Of a stretch of DNA of 64,000 bases, positions 37,601 through 49,435 are shown one piece after another. Within the stretch, counting starts at the first letter, position 1, and each line of letters starts with the position of its first letter. The notes under the pieces were generated by a model. That model did not search any database. It worked only from the letters and a program-made list of their open reading frames with translations, and had not been told where the DNA came from. This DNA comes from Rhea pennata. Lineage: Eukaryota; Chordata; Aves; Rheiformes; Rheidae. Location of the stretch: positions 21,290,412-21,354,411 of the forward strand of contig NC_084675.1 in NCBI RefSeq assembly GCF_028389875.1, written 5' to 3'. Made by a program: the position numbers and the translations under genes.

Positions 37601-40600
37601 GCCAGACACCGAGCCCATCTGTGCTAAAGTTAATCAACTAATTAGGGCCCAGCAAAACAGTGTTAGACACATGACTAGTTTTGGTTATGGTCCTAGGAAG
37701 ATTTCCAAGGCTCAGCCTTAATTTGGACCCCTGTTACCGTTGTTTGCCTAACATAGGAGAAAATGGTGACCATTAACCCCAGAGACTTGTGTCCAAATGA
37801 GGAAAGGTGTTCATCCTTCGGCCAGTAGCAAATAGGCACAGTTTCCTGTTCGCTGTTAGTACTTGGCATTTGCAAAATGCTGCCTCAAAGCCTTTGGGAC
37901 CACAAGACTCAAAGACACGTTGAGTTCCTCCATGTCTCTTTATAAGCTAGATCTTTGATGGGGCAGCTTGAAGGTTTCCGCAACTGAGAAGCAGGAGTCA
38001 AATCGAGGGACAGGGCTTCTTGCATGGCAAGTCCTGGCTTGCATATTAGAGTAGCGAAGCCCCACCTCCAGGGGCCAACCCAAACATCTCCAGAATGGAA
38101 GTCTGGATCCTCAGATGTTTTTTCTGGGCCTTGGCCAGTTCTCAACCTAAGAATCTTACATTAAACTTTGCTTGCAAAATACACAGGATCCACACGAGAG
38201 AGGAGGCAGATACGAGGCAGATAACTAATGAGCCATAAAGGAAACCAGTTTCCCGCTCTAAGCATCCTTCCGAGGGAATCCGCAAGGGAGCACTCGCTTC
38301 TGTTCTGACCAGAGGCAGAACCTGCATGTATCTGGCTTTTTAATTTCAGTAGGATGAACTAAGAAGCAGTCATGAAGAATTAGCGGCCCAAACCCCGATC
38401 TCTGCTCCAGCAGAGTAGCCCCAGCAGAGCGAGGACTCCTGCGCCCATCCCCACGGCAGCATGTACATCACACTCAGTCCACCTATCAGTACATACCGTG
38501 AACCTCTGTGCTCTAGGATTTTAAAAAATTAAAAATCTTTGGCAAATGGAATCTCTCATCATAATTTGCATCTCTTTTAATCCCAATCTAAGGCAGAAAG
38601 AGGAACAAATTACTGGATGACAAAAAAAGGTCGCTTGAAGCAACTCAGAGCAGAGTTTGGCTCCTGCATCACAAGCCTCCAGCAGTCTGAGGCAGTGCTG
38701 GGAGAGGAATAACCTCCCAGCAAACATGTTTCTTCCAAATGTATTCCCCATACTGATCCTTTTAAGACCCCTCTCCTGATACAGTAAATTAAATGGTTAA
38801 AAGACAGATTCCATTGCAAAACGGGGGAAAAAAAGAGAGAAAGTGGCACTGCTTAAAGAAGATTTAAAGGATGTCATATTGGACCCAGGTTAAGTCTTTC
38901 TAGCAAAATCCTACTGGAGCCAAGGTAAAAAGTTTGGTGTTAATGAGCAGGGAGGAGTCTCTTAGTTTCCCTTTTTTCCATCACTCTTTCTAAGGCAACA
39001 TGCTCACCCCAAAGCTACAGAGATCTCATTTCTTCAGTGCACCTTTTCTGACAGCCCCGTCATGTAAAATTAGAACATGGGAAGTTTCAGGAACAAGTTC
39101 TCAAATGTGCTTCAGTTGCAAGAAGATGAAATTAGTGCCACAGGGAAAATTTCCTCCCAGGCTGAAACTCTTGTCTTGACGATTGAGCAGAGAAACGCCT
39201 TGCCAAGCGAGAGGCATAGAGGATGGTGAAGCATCTAGGAAGCTGTGTTAGACAACCTTCTTTTCCTTCCAGATACCTTGACCTGGACTTCTACGCATGG
39301 TCCTCTGTACGAGACAGACAGGCGCAAACCACATGGACAGCTTCTACTTTCCAGTGCTGCATAGCCAGTCATTAAAGGGATGCACTGACAGAAGAGGTAG
39401 GAACAAAAGTAGCATTGCTGGGCATCAAAATCAGCCCCAGGACTTGCCTGCAAAGCCTGCATAGTGTCGATGTATAAATTCATGAGCATGTTCCTCTGGG
39501 AAATTGTGCTTTAGTGCCAAGAGATATTGCAGAATTATGGCAATCAGAAAACAATCAAGCGCTTGGGAAAGCACTGATGAGAGAGAGACTGAAAAAATTA
39601 GGATAGTTAGAAAGACAAATGAGAAGGAATAAAATGCAGGTATTAAATAATTGGTAGAAGGCAGGAGGCAGATTAAAAGCTGTTTTCACTGTCTGTACTC
39701 CAAGCACAAGGAGCCATTAAAGGAAAGGAATAGATGGGAAGTCACAACCCCCTCCAAGGACAGCACTTTTTCTTGGAAGAGGTGATGCGTCCAAGCAACT
39801 CACTGCTACGTGTCCCATCAGCTGAAGTCACCATCTGAAGAAGATGATGAGAGCAACAAGAATATCATGTGTTATCACATTAGAAGTAATCAAAAGAGAG
39901 CTGAAATGGTTTTCAGAAGCTCAGCTGCTGAAATCAAGCTTTTTCCCTCCTCTCCTGCTGCAGGTTTCTGGCTTTTTCCTGTAAGCATCTGGAAGGAAGC
40001 AGCCACTTTGGGGAAGTTGGCCCACAAGACCGAACGAAGAAGCCAGACGTGAATCTCCCACACGGGACTCAAAACCGGAGAGTTGATGCCACCCTATGGA
40101 TGTCTAACCCCACACAAGCCTTCCCCTTTGGGCCATGCCCTGCCGTATCCCCTATATAATTAAAGGAAGCCCCATAACTGATCTGCAAAGACGACCTTAG
40201 CTCAAAGTATTTCCGATAACCTGCTGTCGCGCCTGCGTGTTAACGTTTAACTCCAGATCAGGGGGGTGCTGCTCTAGCTGTAACACGCTGTCAGTACGCA
40301 AAGGAGACCATGCTCCCCACCGAGCACTGATAGCAGGTACCTCCTGCCACCACCGGGGTTAAGTCCTCGCTTGGTCACCTACAAGTGACGGGCTGCAGTT
40401 GAGGGAGCTTTATGGGCTGATTGCGTGTTGCTGGCCCCCACTGCTGGGAAGTGTGGGGCTATCACCAACAGCTGATAACGCCTGCAGCGCCCAGCACCCT
40501 CCCAAAATGAGCCATGTGTAGGATGCAAGGTGCTGGCGTGGCAGAGCTGCTACCAAGGCCCACAGGAAGTGTGGGCACCTTCTGGTGAGTTGTCCGGCAC

Positions 40601-41859
40601 TTGGGGTTCCTCGTGGATCCCCGGCTCCTGGCATTAGGTCAGAGCCGTCCTTCCTTTTTCTGAAAAACAAGAACTGCACGGACCTCTCCAATCGGAGAGG
40701 CAGAGAGAGAGAGGCAAAAGCGCACTTCTGAAAAGGCTATGCTTTTTTTACACCAGCTTCGTGGGTTCTTTTGGGTCTGATTCGTGGCGCTTTGGAACTT
40801 TCTGATTCAGCGGAACTGCTGAGCCCAGCAAAAAGCAAGGTGATGTGGTGGCCAGGAAGATAAAATAACATGAAGGATTAATCATGTCTCTTTGGCTCTG
40901 CCAAGCTCTTTAAACAGCTTGTCCTCTGGAAGACAAGAGCTTGAAAGTGAAAATAAAATGAAAGACAAAAATCATTTATTAGATGCTTTAAAAAAAAAAA
41001 AGGTGCTTGGCTTTCACAAATACTCTCCCAGGAGTTTTATGTCCCTCCAGCCACAGGGACAGGTCCATGTTGCCCACACCGGGGTCCCAGAGCAGGAGGG
41101 CCAGCTGGGGAGATGGAGCCGAGGCTCTGCCCGGCGCTGCTCCATGGGCAGAAAGCACGATGGCTTTTCCCTTTGCCTGCTCGTTGCCCCCTGCAGCTGA
41201 GTGGGTGTTTGGGAGGGAAAACAGGAGAGGCAGGGACCTTTCCCTTTCGGGCGTCACTCCTCTCCCAACGTCTGATGGTGACATTTGAAGGAGAACAGCC
41301 CAGGCATGAAGGACCTTCGTGTTCAAAGCTGTAGAGCAGCTGTCCTTCTCTAAACAGTATTTTTAGGTCATAACCAATACCTCTGAGTGCTTCTTCCTCC
41401 TTTGCTATCTGCTTGTAAATCAAAACTCCTGGAATCTCTGCTCCCACTTCATTGAAGTGACTCATTAGAAAGAGTAGAAGTGTTGGAAGACAGAGGCCGC
41501 CGCTGCCTTGCCAGTGGCCTTAGGTAACATTTTTAAGTGACACATCCCTAAGTGTCTTTCTTCTCCCTGGTCTCATCAGTCTGCCTGAATAGATCGGTCT
41601 TCAATAGTCAGCGGTACCAGGAGTTTAAGATCAGCTCTTGGCAGCCCAGGGAGCAAAGCGCACACTGCACCTGAAGGAGAGTCGCCTGAAAGCTGAGACC
41701 TGCAGCCACCAGCATCGCAACGCTTAATTACCCATCCCAGCCGCCAGCAGCCCTTCCTCCGGGACAGTCAAGCTAAAAGATGAGCAAAAAGCTTCATGCT
41801 GCTGCACGGTTTCTAATCCAGCAGTTGCGTCGCAGTGGGCACGATGGCCTAAGGATGTG
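34681..41859. other. Non-coding stretch, no gene recognised
   Basis: About 7 kb of ordinary sequence without CpG islands. It contains a GCACAC-type repeat at 35294-35322 and many short noise-like frames. The frame at 36957-37229 (plus, 90 codons) has an even composition but no recognisable domain or flanking splice signals. Confidence 0.55.
35294..35322. repeat. (GCACAC)n-like microsatellite
   Basis: A short imperfect run of CACACG and GCACAC units. Confidence 0.8.
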
Positions 41860-42076
41860 GCCGGGAGCAAGTTTCCCGGCGTGTTTTATTCACTCAGAAG
41901 ACACCTGAGAACCATCGGCACCTTTAGATGTGCCCTCTCCCGTCCCTGGGGTCCGTCAGGTCTGGTTTGGGCTCGTGCACCCAAAACGCCTTTACGTCAG
42001 CCGGTCCGGAGCGGGGCCGGCCTACGGGTGAACGCGGAGAGCTGCTCCGCGGGCAGCGGGAGGGACGCAGCCTCCG

Positions 42077-42104
42077 GGACCACCGATCCAGGACCACCGA
42101 TCCG
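42077..42104 (+). repeat. Tandem 14-bp direct repeat
   Basis: ggaccaccgatcc(a/g) occurs twice in immediate succession with one mismatch, overlapping the left arm of the inverted repeat at 42098-42122. Confidence 0.9.
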
Positions 42105-42122
42105 GGTGTTCGACCCGGATCG
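42098..42122. repeat. Perfect inverted repeat, 10-bp arms
   Basis: CGATCCGGGT, a 5-base loop (gttcg), then ACCCGGATCG. It could form a GC-rich hairpin in DNA or RNA. There is no T-run after it, and terminator logic does not apply in a vertebrate. Confidence 0.85.
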
Positions 42123-43629
42123 CCTGCGCGCGCCTCGGGGCGGCTCTGCTTAGGGATTGCTGAGCTCCTGCGTGATGCAGGTACTCGGTGAAGACGTGAA
42201 ATGCCCTGGTAGTGGAGCGGCATTGATGTGACCTGGGAGGGAGCTGTCTAAACTGAGCCTGAGTTGTAAATATGTCGTAGATCTTGCTAGTGGAGCCACG
42301 GGGTGACTCGTCTACATGAATCTGGCCAGGAGCAGCTTTTCCCTGCACAGATACACTTCCCTGCACATTTTCCATCCCTCCCTTCCGCAGATTAAAAGGA
42401 AATCCCTGCTTTTGCAAGTAGCAGCGACTGTTGCACCAGACCCACAGATGCATTATCGCTTTCCGTTTTCCTCTCCCTGTCTCCCTCCCTCTCTGCTCCA
42501 CCATGAGATCTGGGAAAAATCTTTTCCAGCTCCAAGTAAGAGTGTTTGGCCCTTCCTGGCTGGACTTCTGCACAAGGCAACATCATGCGCTGCAGGAAAA
42601 CTTCCTGAAAGCAAATCGGTCACCCGGCAGGATGCTGAACGCCTGTTTGACTCTTCGCCGGGTGGACTTAACTTGTTTTAAGCTGCATGAGCATCCTTGG
42701 ATTGGAAGCAGAGGGACTCTCTGCAATTTCCTTGCCAGAAGCTCCTTAAGGGTGTTTTTCTAGGGCTCGCTCGCTCCTCTTGCGCGAAGCCGCTGGCAGG
42801 GCGGCAGCTGAGCAGAGCCGTTTGCTTTCTTGCAAAGGGCCTTCACACATCGGTGCGGTTGCGTTTCCTTTTCTGCGAGGGAAGGCGAGCAGCGGGGCGA
42901 GCCGATGCCAAGTGCACAGAAGCGGCGTTGCACAACGGCAGGACAGCTCCGTCCTCCAACCGTCAGGGCTGCGAGGCGGCGGCGGGAGGGGAGGGCATGC
43001 AGTTGATGCTTTTGTGGCCCCCGGGGTCTTTTTATACTTTTAGAGAAGTTGGGCTCATCCTAAGTTCCTCTCCCACAGATTGTTCCTGTTGTTGTTGCTG
43101 CTCCGACCCCGCAGATCATGTGGCTCGGCGTGACCTGGGCTCAGCGCGGCGCGGTCCCCAGCACCCAGCACCGCGGGGCTGGCGAGGCGAGCCCGCCCGC
43201 CCCCCACAGCTCCCCGCCGGCTGGCTCTGCCTCTCTGCAATTCTCCTCGCTCGCGGTCCATCCCTTCAGGGAATTCAGCCCCCCCTTAACTTCCTAAATA
43301 CGAAAGGCTCCTCTGCAAAGATGCCACCCCTGTGGCCGTGCCGAGGGGCGGCTCCGGGGCTCTGCAAACCTGAGGGCGGGCGGAGAAGGGATCTCCCTCC
43401 TGGGGAGCAGCGCTTGAACACACTGCAGGGAGGAACCGGAGCCTGAAGTACTGCTGGGATGAAAGAGCTGGAAATCTGGTGCCAGAGCTGTGAGAGGCTT
43501 CGCTTTAAAACGGGCCATTAAAGAGTCAATTAGCCAGCTGCTTGGGAAAGGTCCCTAACGATTAATCTGCTTGCAGCTGCTGTGCCCGGTGCTCATGCAG
43601 CCCCTCTTCCTAGCGCTCTGCGAGCCCCG

Positions 43630-43811
43630 CGTGTGCACCAGCGTGCACACACATGACCACATGTGCACACACATGTGCATGCATGTGCACACATGCACGT
43701 GCATGCACATGTGCACGCATGCGCACACGTACACTCGCGTGCACGTGTGCACACAGGCACACGCGTGCACATGTGCACACACGCACACGCGTGCACCTGT
43801 GCGCACACGCG
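43630..43811. repeat. 182-bp alternating purine-pyrimidine repeat
   Basis: An imperfect mosaic of CACACA, TGTGCA, TGCATG and CGCGTG blocks that keeps purine-pyrimidine alternation over most of its length and contains many ACATGT, GTGCAC and TGCATGCA palindromes. Frames through it are His/Thr/Cys/Ala repeats and are artefacts. Such DNA readily adopts Z-form or cruciform structures and varies in length. Confidence 0.95.
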
Positions 43812-44500
43812 ACGCCATCCCTCCTGCAAGCAGGACGCGTCCCCTGCGCCAGCCCGGTTCCGCCGCCCCCCTCGAGGCAAGGCACTTGCACGCCCGTCGC
43901 CACGCGGGGATTTTTGCACGGCCGTTTTCCTAAGAGCTAGGGTGAAAGGCAGCATCATGTCACGGCTCTGGCGAGGAGGCGGAAAGCAGAGAGTGGGATT
44001 AACCGTCTGGTTTTTCACTTGGTGGAAGATCTCAGAGCTAACACACCCCGTCCAGAGGGTTCGTGCTCTGGTGCGTTTCTGGAAGCAGGCGTGCAGGGAC
44101 CAACGCTCTCCCTGCGAGCAGATCTCAGCGGGCAGTTCGGGTGAACAGGAGCAGGCAGGATTCGTGAAGGGTTTCAGGGGAAGCTTAAATAAGCGGGGGA
44201 ATGGCTAGAGCCGTGGCAAGGACCCAGCCGCCGTAGCTGCACTCGCTCCAGAGAAGATTTTAACTATTCCTGCCAGCTACTAGTTTCTAAATTAGCTGTA
44301 TCGATTCGCAGCAGGGAGCTGTTTGCTCCTGCTGACAGCTCGGTGCAAACCTGGGCGCAGGGAGCAGCTGCTGAGTCAAAAGAGCAAACGACTTGCTGTT
44401 ATATAAGAAATGGGGCGGTGAATAATACCGAGACCACGACAGTGCCGTGACGTTTGCTGCTGCGGTGGCCGCAGGCTCTCGGGGCATCCCGGGCAGGGCA

Positions 44501-44526
44501 CGGAGGGGATCGGAGGGGATCGGAGG
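44501..44526 (+). repeat. Tandem 10-bp repeat
   Basis: cggaggggat occurs twice in tandem, followed by a partial third copy, cggagg. Confidence 0.9.
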
Positions 44527-44729
44527 CACCTCTGCGCTCCCGCCGCGGGGGCAGGATCCGGCCGGCGGGAGCCATCCAGAAAGTGTCCCGGATCGGTGCT
44601 CGCAGGCCAGCAAAAAGGGGGCTCGGTGATCCTCCCTGTGCGGCGAGCATGAACGCAGGGCGTCCCCGCTCCGAGGAGGGGCCGCCGTGCTGCTGAATCA
44701 CTCCGCACCTTGGAAAATCCCACCTGCTA

Positions 44730-44771
44730 TTTTTTTTTCTTTTTTTTTTTCTTTTTTTTTCCCTCTAACAG
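44730..44771 (+). other. T-rich tract forming a strong 3' splice-site-like sequence
   Basis: Thirty or so T with three C interruptions, then ccctctaacag. By sequence this is a near-ideal polypyrimidine tract plus AG acceptor at 44770-44771. The segment after it stays open in one frame to 45279, and a donor-like gtgagc occurs at 45269. The encoded peptide includes a Phe run derived from a T tract and is not recognised. It may be an unused slippage product or the acceptor of a lncRNA exon. Confidence 0.25.
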
Positions 44772-45529
44772 CTTAGCATGTGATTTTTGCAATGACTCAG
44801 CCCCGGCCCCTGCCGTCCCTGTGATCAGAGCTGGGCTGAGGCCGGACCCCGGGAGAGCTCCGGCAGCGCCGCTGCCTTTGGCCGACCCCTCAGCCCCGAC
44901 CCGCCGCGACGGCGCTGCCGCGGTCCGGAGCCGGGCACTCGTCCCGCTCAGGCGCAAGCGCGCTTCCATCGCTCGCTCCCTGGCCGCGGTCGTCGTTTCC
45001 AGTGAGATATTCTGCCCTATGATCCGCACACGAGTCTTTCAGAAGACTCTGCAACTCCAGATTTCTGGGGCTGCCTTTGCTTCTTTGCAAAAATCCTCCT
45101 TTTTTTTTTTTGCAAACCATACTGCTATGTTTTGCACGAGGACAAAAGCAGGCTTTTCAGTGGCAAATGCCAAGAATAAGCGGCTAAGAGCAAATCCACG
45201 CTCTATCCAAGCCCGGGCTATCTTAGCGTGCTCCCGGCATGAGGCAGAGGAGGACATCCGCCTTCTCGGTGAGCGCTGAGCACGGTCTGCAGCAGTAAAA
45301 TCGCTCCCAGGCTCCCTGGGGGACCCCCCCGTACAGACATTCAGACCTTGTGTGATCCAGAGAGCAGTTTTCCAGGGAATTTAAGGCGATCCACGGAGCC
45401 TGAAACCCCATTAGGAAGAGAAATGTTTTCAACCCCTTGAACTGCGGAAGAAACATATTGAATATAAGCAGAGGGAGCAGTTTGGCTTAGCCGGCGCGCG
45501 GCACGGGGGAATATGCAATTCATGGCGTA

Positions 45530-45780
45530 CGTAAAGAAATATACTGTGGCCTGTCTGCACGCTTTAATGGTTCATGTAAATAGACCCAGCTCCATTGGAT
45601 ATGTTATTGGCAAACTTAATCTTGTCTCAGTAAGGCTTTGGTAGCTCTGGGAGCTTTATGTATACGGCCTATTAGAGCTGAGATGATTTAAGGAGTTTAT
45701 CATAGCTTTGAGGGGTTTTTATTACGTCGGCGGCGGTGATACCCCACGGTACGATACGATATAATGCAATATAATAGAGC
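45530..45780. promoter_or_regulatory. AT-rich candidate regulatory element
   Basis: A 250-bp balanced-complexity segment inside the CpG domain, with homeodomain-like TTAAT/ATTA words, an octamer-like ATGTAAAT, and a CCATTG SOX-like word. No repeats and no frames. Its texture resembles deeply conserved developmental enhancers, but conservation cannot be measured here. Confidence 0.22.
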
Positions 45781-46127
45781 GGGATGCAATATAAGCGAGT
45801 CCAGCTTCAGGCAGCACAGCACGCGGCGGGCGTCCGGGCGGCTTTAGTTTCTCGCTCCGCTATTCCCACACCAGGGTATTTTTACCACTGTTTTGGAAGG
45901 GGCTCTGGGGAGCGGCGACGGCCCGGCTTCCCGCCGGCCGGCCAGGGCACGGCGCTCCCCGCACCCTCCGGGGGGGACGGAATGAGGAAACGGTCCCAAA
46001 ACGGTGCACCGAAAGGTTGGGTTTTTTGTTTTCGTGTTTGCGCTACCTTGCGGCTCCGCGGGAGCCCGTGGGAGACGTTGAGCTCAGAGCGTTTCCGCTA
46101 AGGAACCAGAGTCCTGTTTTCTTGCAG

Positions 46128-46202
46128 ATCTTCCCCAGAAACAAACCCAAGGGGAAGAAAGGAAACGAAAACACGGGAGATGCCAAAAGCAGGCCGGTCT
46201 AA
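46128..46202 (+). other. Candidate terminal coding exon
   Basis: A strong acceptor (cctgttttcttgcag, ending at 46127) is followed by 24 open codons and TAA. The peptide is basic and Lys/Asn/Gly-rich (IFPRNKPKGKKGNENTGDAK then SRPV). Two AATAAA hexamers lie at 46567-46572 and 46581-46586, so a 3' UTR of about 380 bp is possible. No upstream partner exon with matching phase was found, and the peptide is not recognised. Chance is a real alternative. Confidence 0.22.
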
Positions 46203-48336
46203 ATATGTTTTTCTCCATGTCCGAGGCTGTGAGCTGCAGGGACAAGCTCCCGGCCCTTTGCAGGGGCGTCCTGCGGCGACGTCGTGCCCCTTCCCGCGCA
46301 GCCCTTCGAGCTCGAGCCGCCTCCTCCCCCTCCAGGGGCTAACGAAAAAGGAGGGGGGGGGGAGAAAAAAACATGCAATGAAAGCAATGATTTGCCCAGC
46401 TCTCAGAGCGGGTTCGGCGATGCAGCCCTGCCCCGCGGCGAGAAGGGCCCCGGCCGGCCCCGCAGCGCGCTCCTCCGCATTTCATAATTGCCTTTCTGCA
46501 GAGGCTATTATTGAGTAACGCCTATTTTGTTGAAAAATTGCACCATAAACAGGCAACGGGGAAGGAAATAAATAATTGTTAATAAATGTCAAAGGAGATT
46601 AGCAAACCAGAAGGGCCAAGAATGACTTTTTTTTTTTGGCTTGGAGAATAACTGCTGGGTTATTGCACAGATTCTCTTTAATGAAAACGCTTCCAGTGCC
46701 TTGCAGAGGAGTTACTGCTTTGTCATTTCCTCCGCGTGGGTTAAAATGCTGTCTGACTCCTACACGGTGCAGAGACTCCGCGGTCTGCAGCCGGGCTGGA
46801 AAATATCCTTTTCTTCTCCAGGACAAGGAATAAGAAGTTAAAAACTGATGGGTTTCTTTGGAGTGTGTCTGGAGCTCAGAGACCACCTGGTGCTAAGAAA
46901 TCGGGGGTTTTCATTAGATTTCCAGACTCTGGACTCTCATGAATCATGTATATCTCGCTGTCATTTAGCTTAAAATAAGTTTCCAGCTGTCCCTAAAGCG
47001 TGGAAAAATTGGGCAATATGAAGTTCAGAGCTTTAAATAAAGACCAGAATAAAAGATCGAGTAACAAAGGTCCAGACGTCGTTACTGCACAGCCTGCTGC
47101 TGCCTGGGCTTGGCAGAGCTGCGGCCCCGCGCAGGAGCTTTCTGAGCTCCCGAACGCGTACCGAGCGCGGCCCTTTCTGGAAAGCGAAGCGGCACGTGGT
47201 TTGGCAAGTATATATTCAGCTGCTCCTTCGATTTAAAGACTCATTAACAGCAGTGCAAAGCTGCGCTTTCCAAAATGACTGTCCGGCAGGACTGCTCCAG
47301 CACAAATCTTAGGCTTTTTCTTTTTTTTCCTCCTTTTTTCCTTTGTACTCTTTACTCAGCAGAAACCCCTATTTCCTTGCTCTTACACTGAAGAAATAAA
47401 AACCTCAAGAGCGTAGAGGATGCAGAAATAGATAGATAACCCGTAGCCTATTCCTCGCGGCTCCCCTAACATGCTGCCAGCTCAACTTGTGGTCGAGATT
47501 ACAGCGATAAATCACAAGCTGCTCTTTGCAATAACAGCTCTGATTTCCCCGGGCACGGGGCAGGAGCCGGGGCTGCTGCGGGCTCCTCTGCGCTGGAGCA
47601 CGCGGCATCCCGGGAAGCGCCCCCGCGGGCCAGGGCGCCCGCCAGCTCCTGCTCTGTGGATGGAAACGGTGCAAAGAGAGGGAAAACAGAACAAAAAAGA
47701 GCTGCCGCGTGGCATCACCTCCCCGCAAGCCGTGCCCAGGCTGAGCCGCGCCGTGTCCCTATTTTTAACCCTTCTCGCAGCGCCGGCTGGGCGAATGCGA
47801 AGCGGCCGCGGGGCGCCTGTGGCCGCGCGGTATTTTTAGCCGTGTCCAGCTGCGCGAGGCCGCGTGTGGTTTGCGCATCTGCAGCGAGGCTGGCCGGCGG
47901 CTCCGGGGCTTTTCGACCCCGCGCGGAGGGAAACGGGGGAGCGGCTGCTCCGTCCTGGGCTCGGGGAGGGGTAAATGAAGGCAGAAAGGTGCTACGGCTG
48001 CTGGGGGGGGGGGAGCTTCGGGGCACGGGGGGTTCTCCTCTCCTGTAGCATCGGCCGGAGCCCGCGCCGGCTCCGCGCAAAGCCCGCCGGAGCCCCGCTC
48101 CCGCGCTTCCCCTTTCTCAGAAGAAAGCATGGCATTTCTTCCCAAAAAATAACAACAAAACACAGCGCCGGAACTTTTACTTTTTTTTGGGGGGGGGAGC
48201 GGCTCTTTAGGTGACTTTGGCCGCTCTTCGGATGGGATTTGGGAAGTTGCCGCAGGTTTTGCAGCTTTCAACTTCGCGTTTTCACTTTTCACGCTCCGGC
48301 GCGATGACTAATCTCTGCCTGCCGGCATCGCGCTAC

Positions 48337-48363
48337 CTTGCCCTGGAAATACCCACCGGCGCA
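48337..48363 (-). other. Candidate 27-bp in-frame microexon
   Basis: On the minus strand a very good polypyrimidine tract (ccctttggttttcttttcag) precedes 27 bp ending in GGCAAG, then gtagcg. The length is a multiple of three and the codons would read CAGGYFQGK. In-frame microexons of this size are common in vertebrate neuronal genes. No neighbouring exon is identified and the donor is only fair, so support is limited to the splice signals. Confidence 0.18.
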
Positions 48364-49413
48364 CTGAAAAGAAAACCAAAGGGAAAACCAGCTCCCAGGG
48401 AGTCGCTGGCCTCCCAGAACACCTCGCCGGAGCTCCCTGCGGCCGGGAACGCGAGCCGGCGCGCTTCCCTGCCACCCGAGCCCCGGCTGGCACGCTTTTG
48501 GGGGGATTTATAAATAAAAGAAATAAATAAGGTGGGTTTTTTTTGTTTTGGGTTTTTTTAAAAAAAAAAAAAAAAAGTTGTTCAAAATTAGCCCAGTGCA
48601 GACCATGTGTACGCGCAGGGTGAGACTCGGTTTCCTGTCTGTTTGTCGAGGCTCCGGACGAGCTTCCTCTGCAGAGCGGAGCCGGCCGGAGGGCGGAAAG
48701 GGCCAGGCGCGAGCCCCCGGCGCCTGCAGCGGCGTTGCACAACGGCAAGCGCCCCGGCCCCCGCGGCACGCCGGCCGCGGCGGCGCGGGAAAGCCGGCGG
48801 CGGGAGGCTCGCCGGCGAGGCGGCCCCGCGCCGGGCCCTGGGAAGCGCCGGCCGAGGCCGAGAGTGATGATGCAGCGTTGTTCTTGCGGTATTTCTGGCC
48901 CCGGCCAGAAGTAGGAAGTATCAGAAATCTCATGAGACGCGAGCTGGCCTGGTGAGATTTCCAGCGATTTTGCAAACGCCGCAAGCCCGGATTTTCATCT
49001 CCGGGCTGGTTTCCTCCCTCTCCTCGGCGCTCTTCGCCGGCGCGCTCCCTCTCGCCCGGAGCCGCGAGCCGAGCGAGTCCCCGCGCCGAGCGGGCGACGC
49101 GGCGGCTCCGGCGGCCGGAGGAGTTTGTTTGCGTTGGAGCCAAAAGATAATATTCAACCCGGAAAAAAGTCGAGCTGGGGCAAAGCATGTTTTCGAGTTT
49201 TGTTTACGGAAGGAGGGCTGGCTTTGAAAATTGCTAAACTGGAGCGAAAGCGCTTTGGGAAGGTGTTTTCGGTTGTCATTTCAAATTTCAAACGGAGCAA
49301 AAGCGCGCTCCGGGGTCAGTGTTTCGCTTGCACCCGTGAGCACAAAGGACACCTGCCCGCCCCGCCGGAGCGCTTGGGAACGGCCGGGTTTCCGAACCGC
49401 CGCGGCAGCCGGA

Positions 49414-49435
49414 CCCCCCCCCCCCCCCCCGGGGG
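49414..49435. repeat. C17-G5 homopolymer pair
   Basis: Seventeen C followed directly by five G. A further C-run lies at 49644-49657. These are potential i-motif/G-quadruplex strands and assembly-fragile. Confidence 0.88.

Noticed and set aside
42503..42535. ATG in a good Kozak context (ccaccATGa) with gtaaga 33 bp later
   Set aside because: Eleven codons of unremarkable sequence, a weak base before the donor and no island or promoter immediately upstream; too easily produced by chance.
43555..44208. Several frames of 87-181 codons rich in His, Cys, Thr and Ala
   Set aside because: They read through the alternating purine-pyrimidine repeat at 43630-43811, so the apparent cysteine-rich proteins are repeat artefacts.
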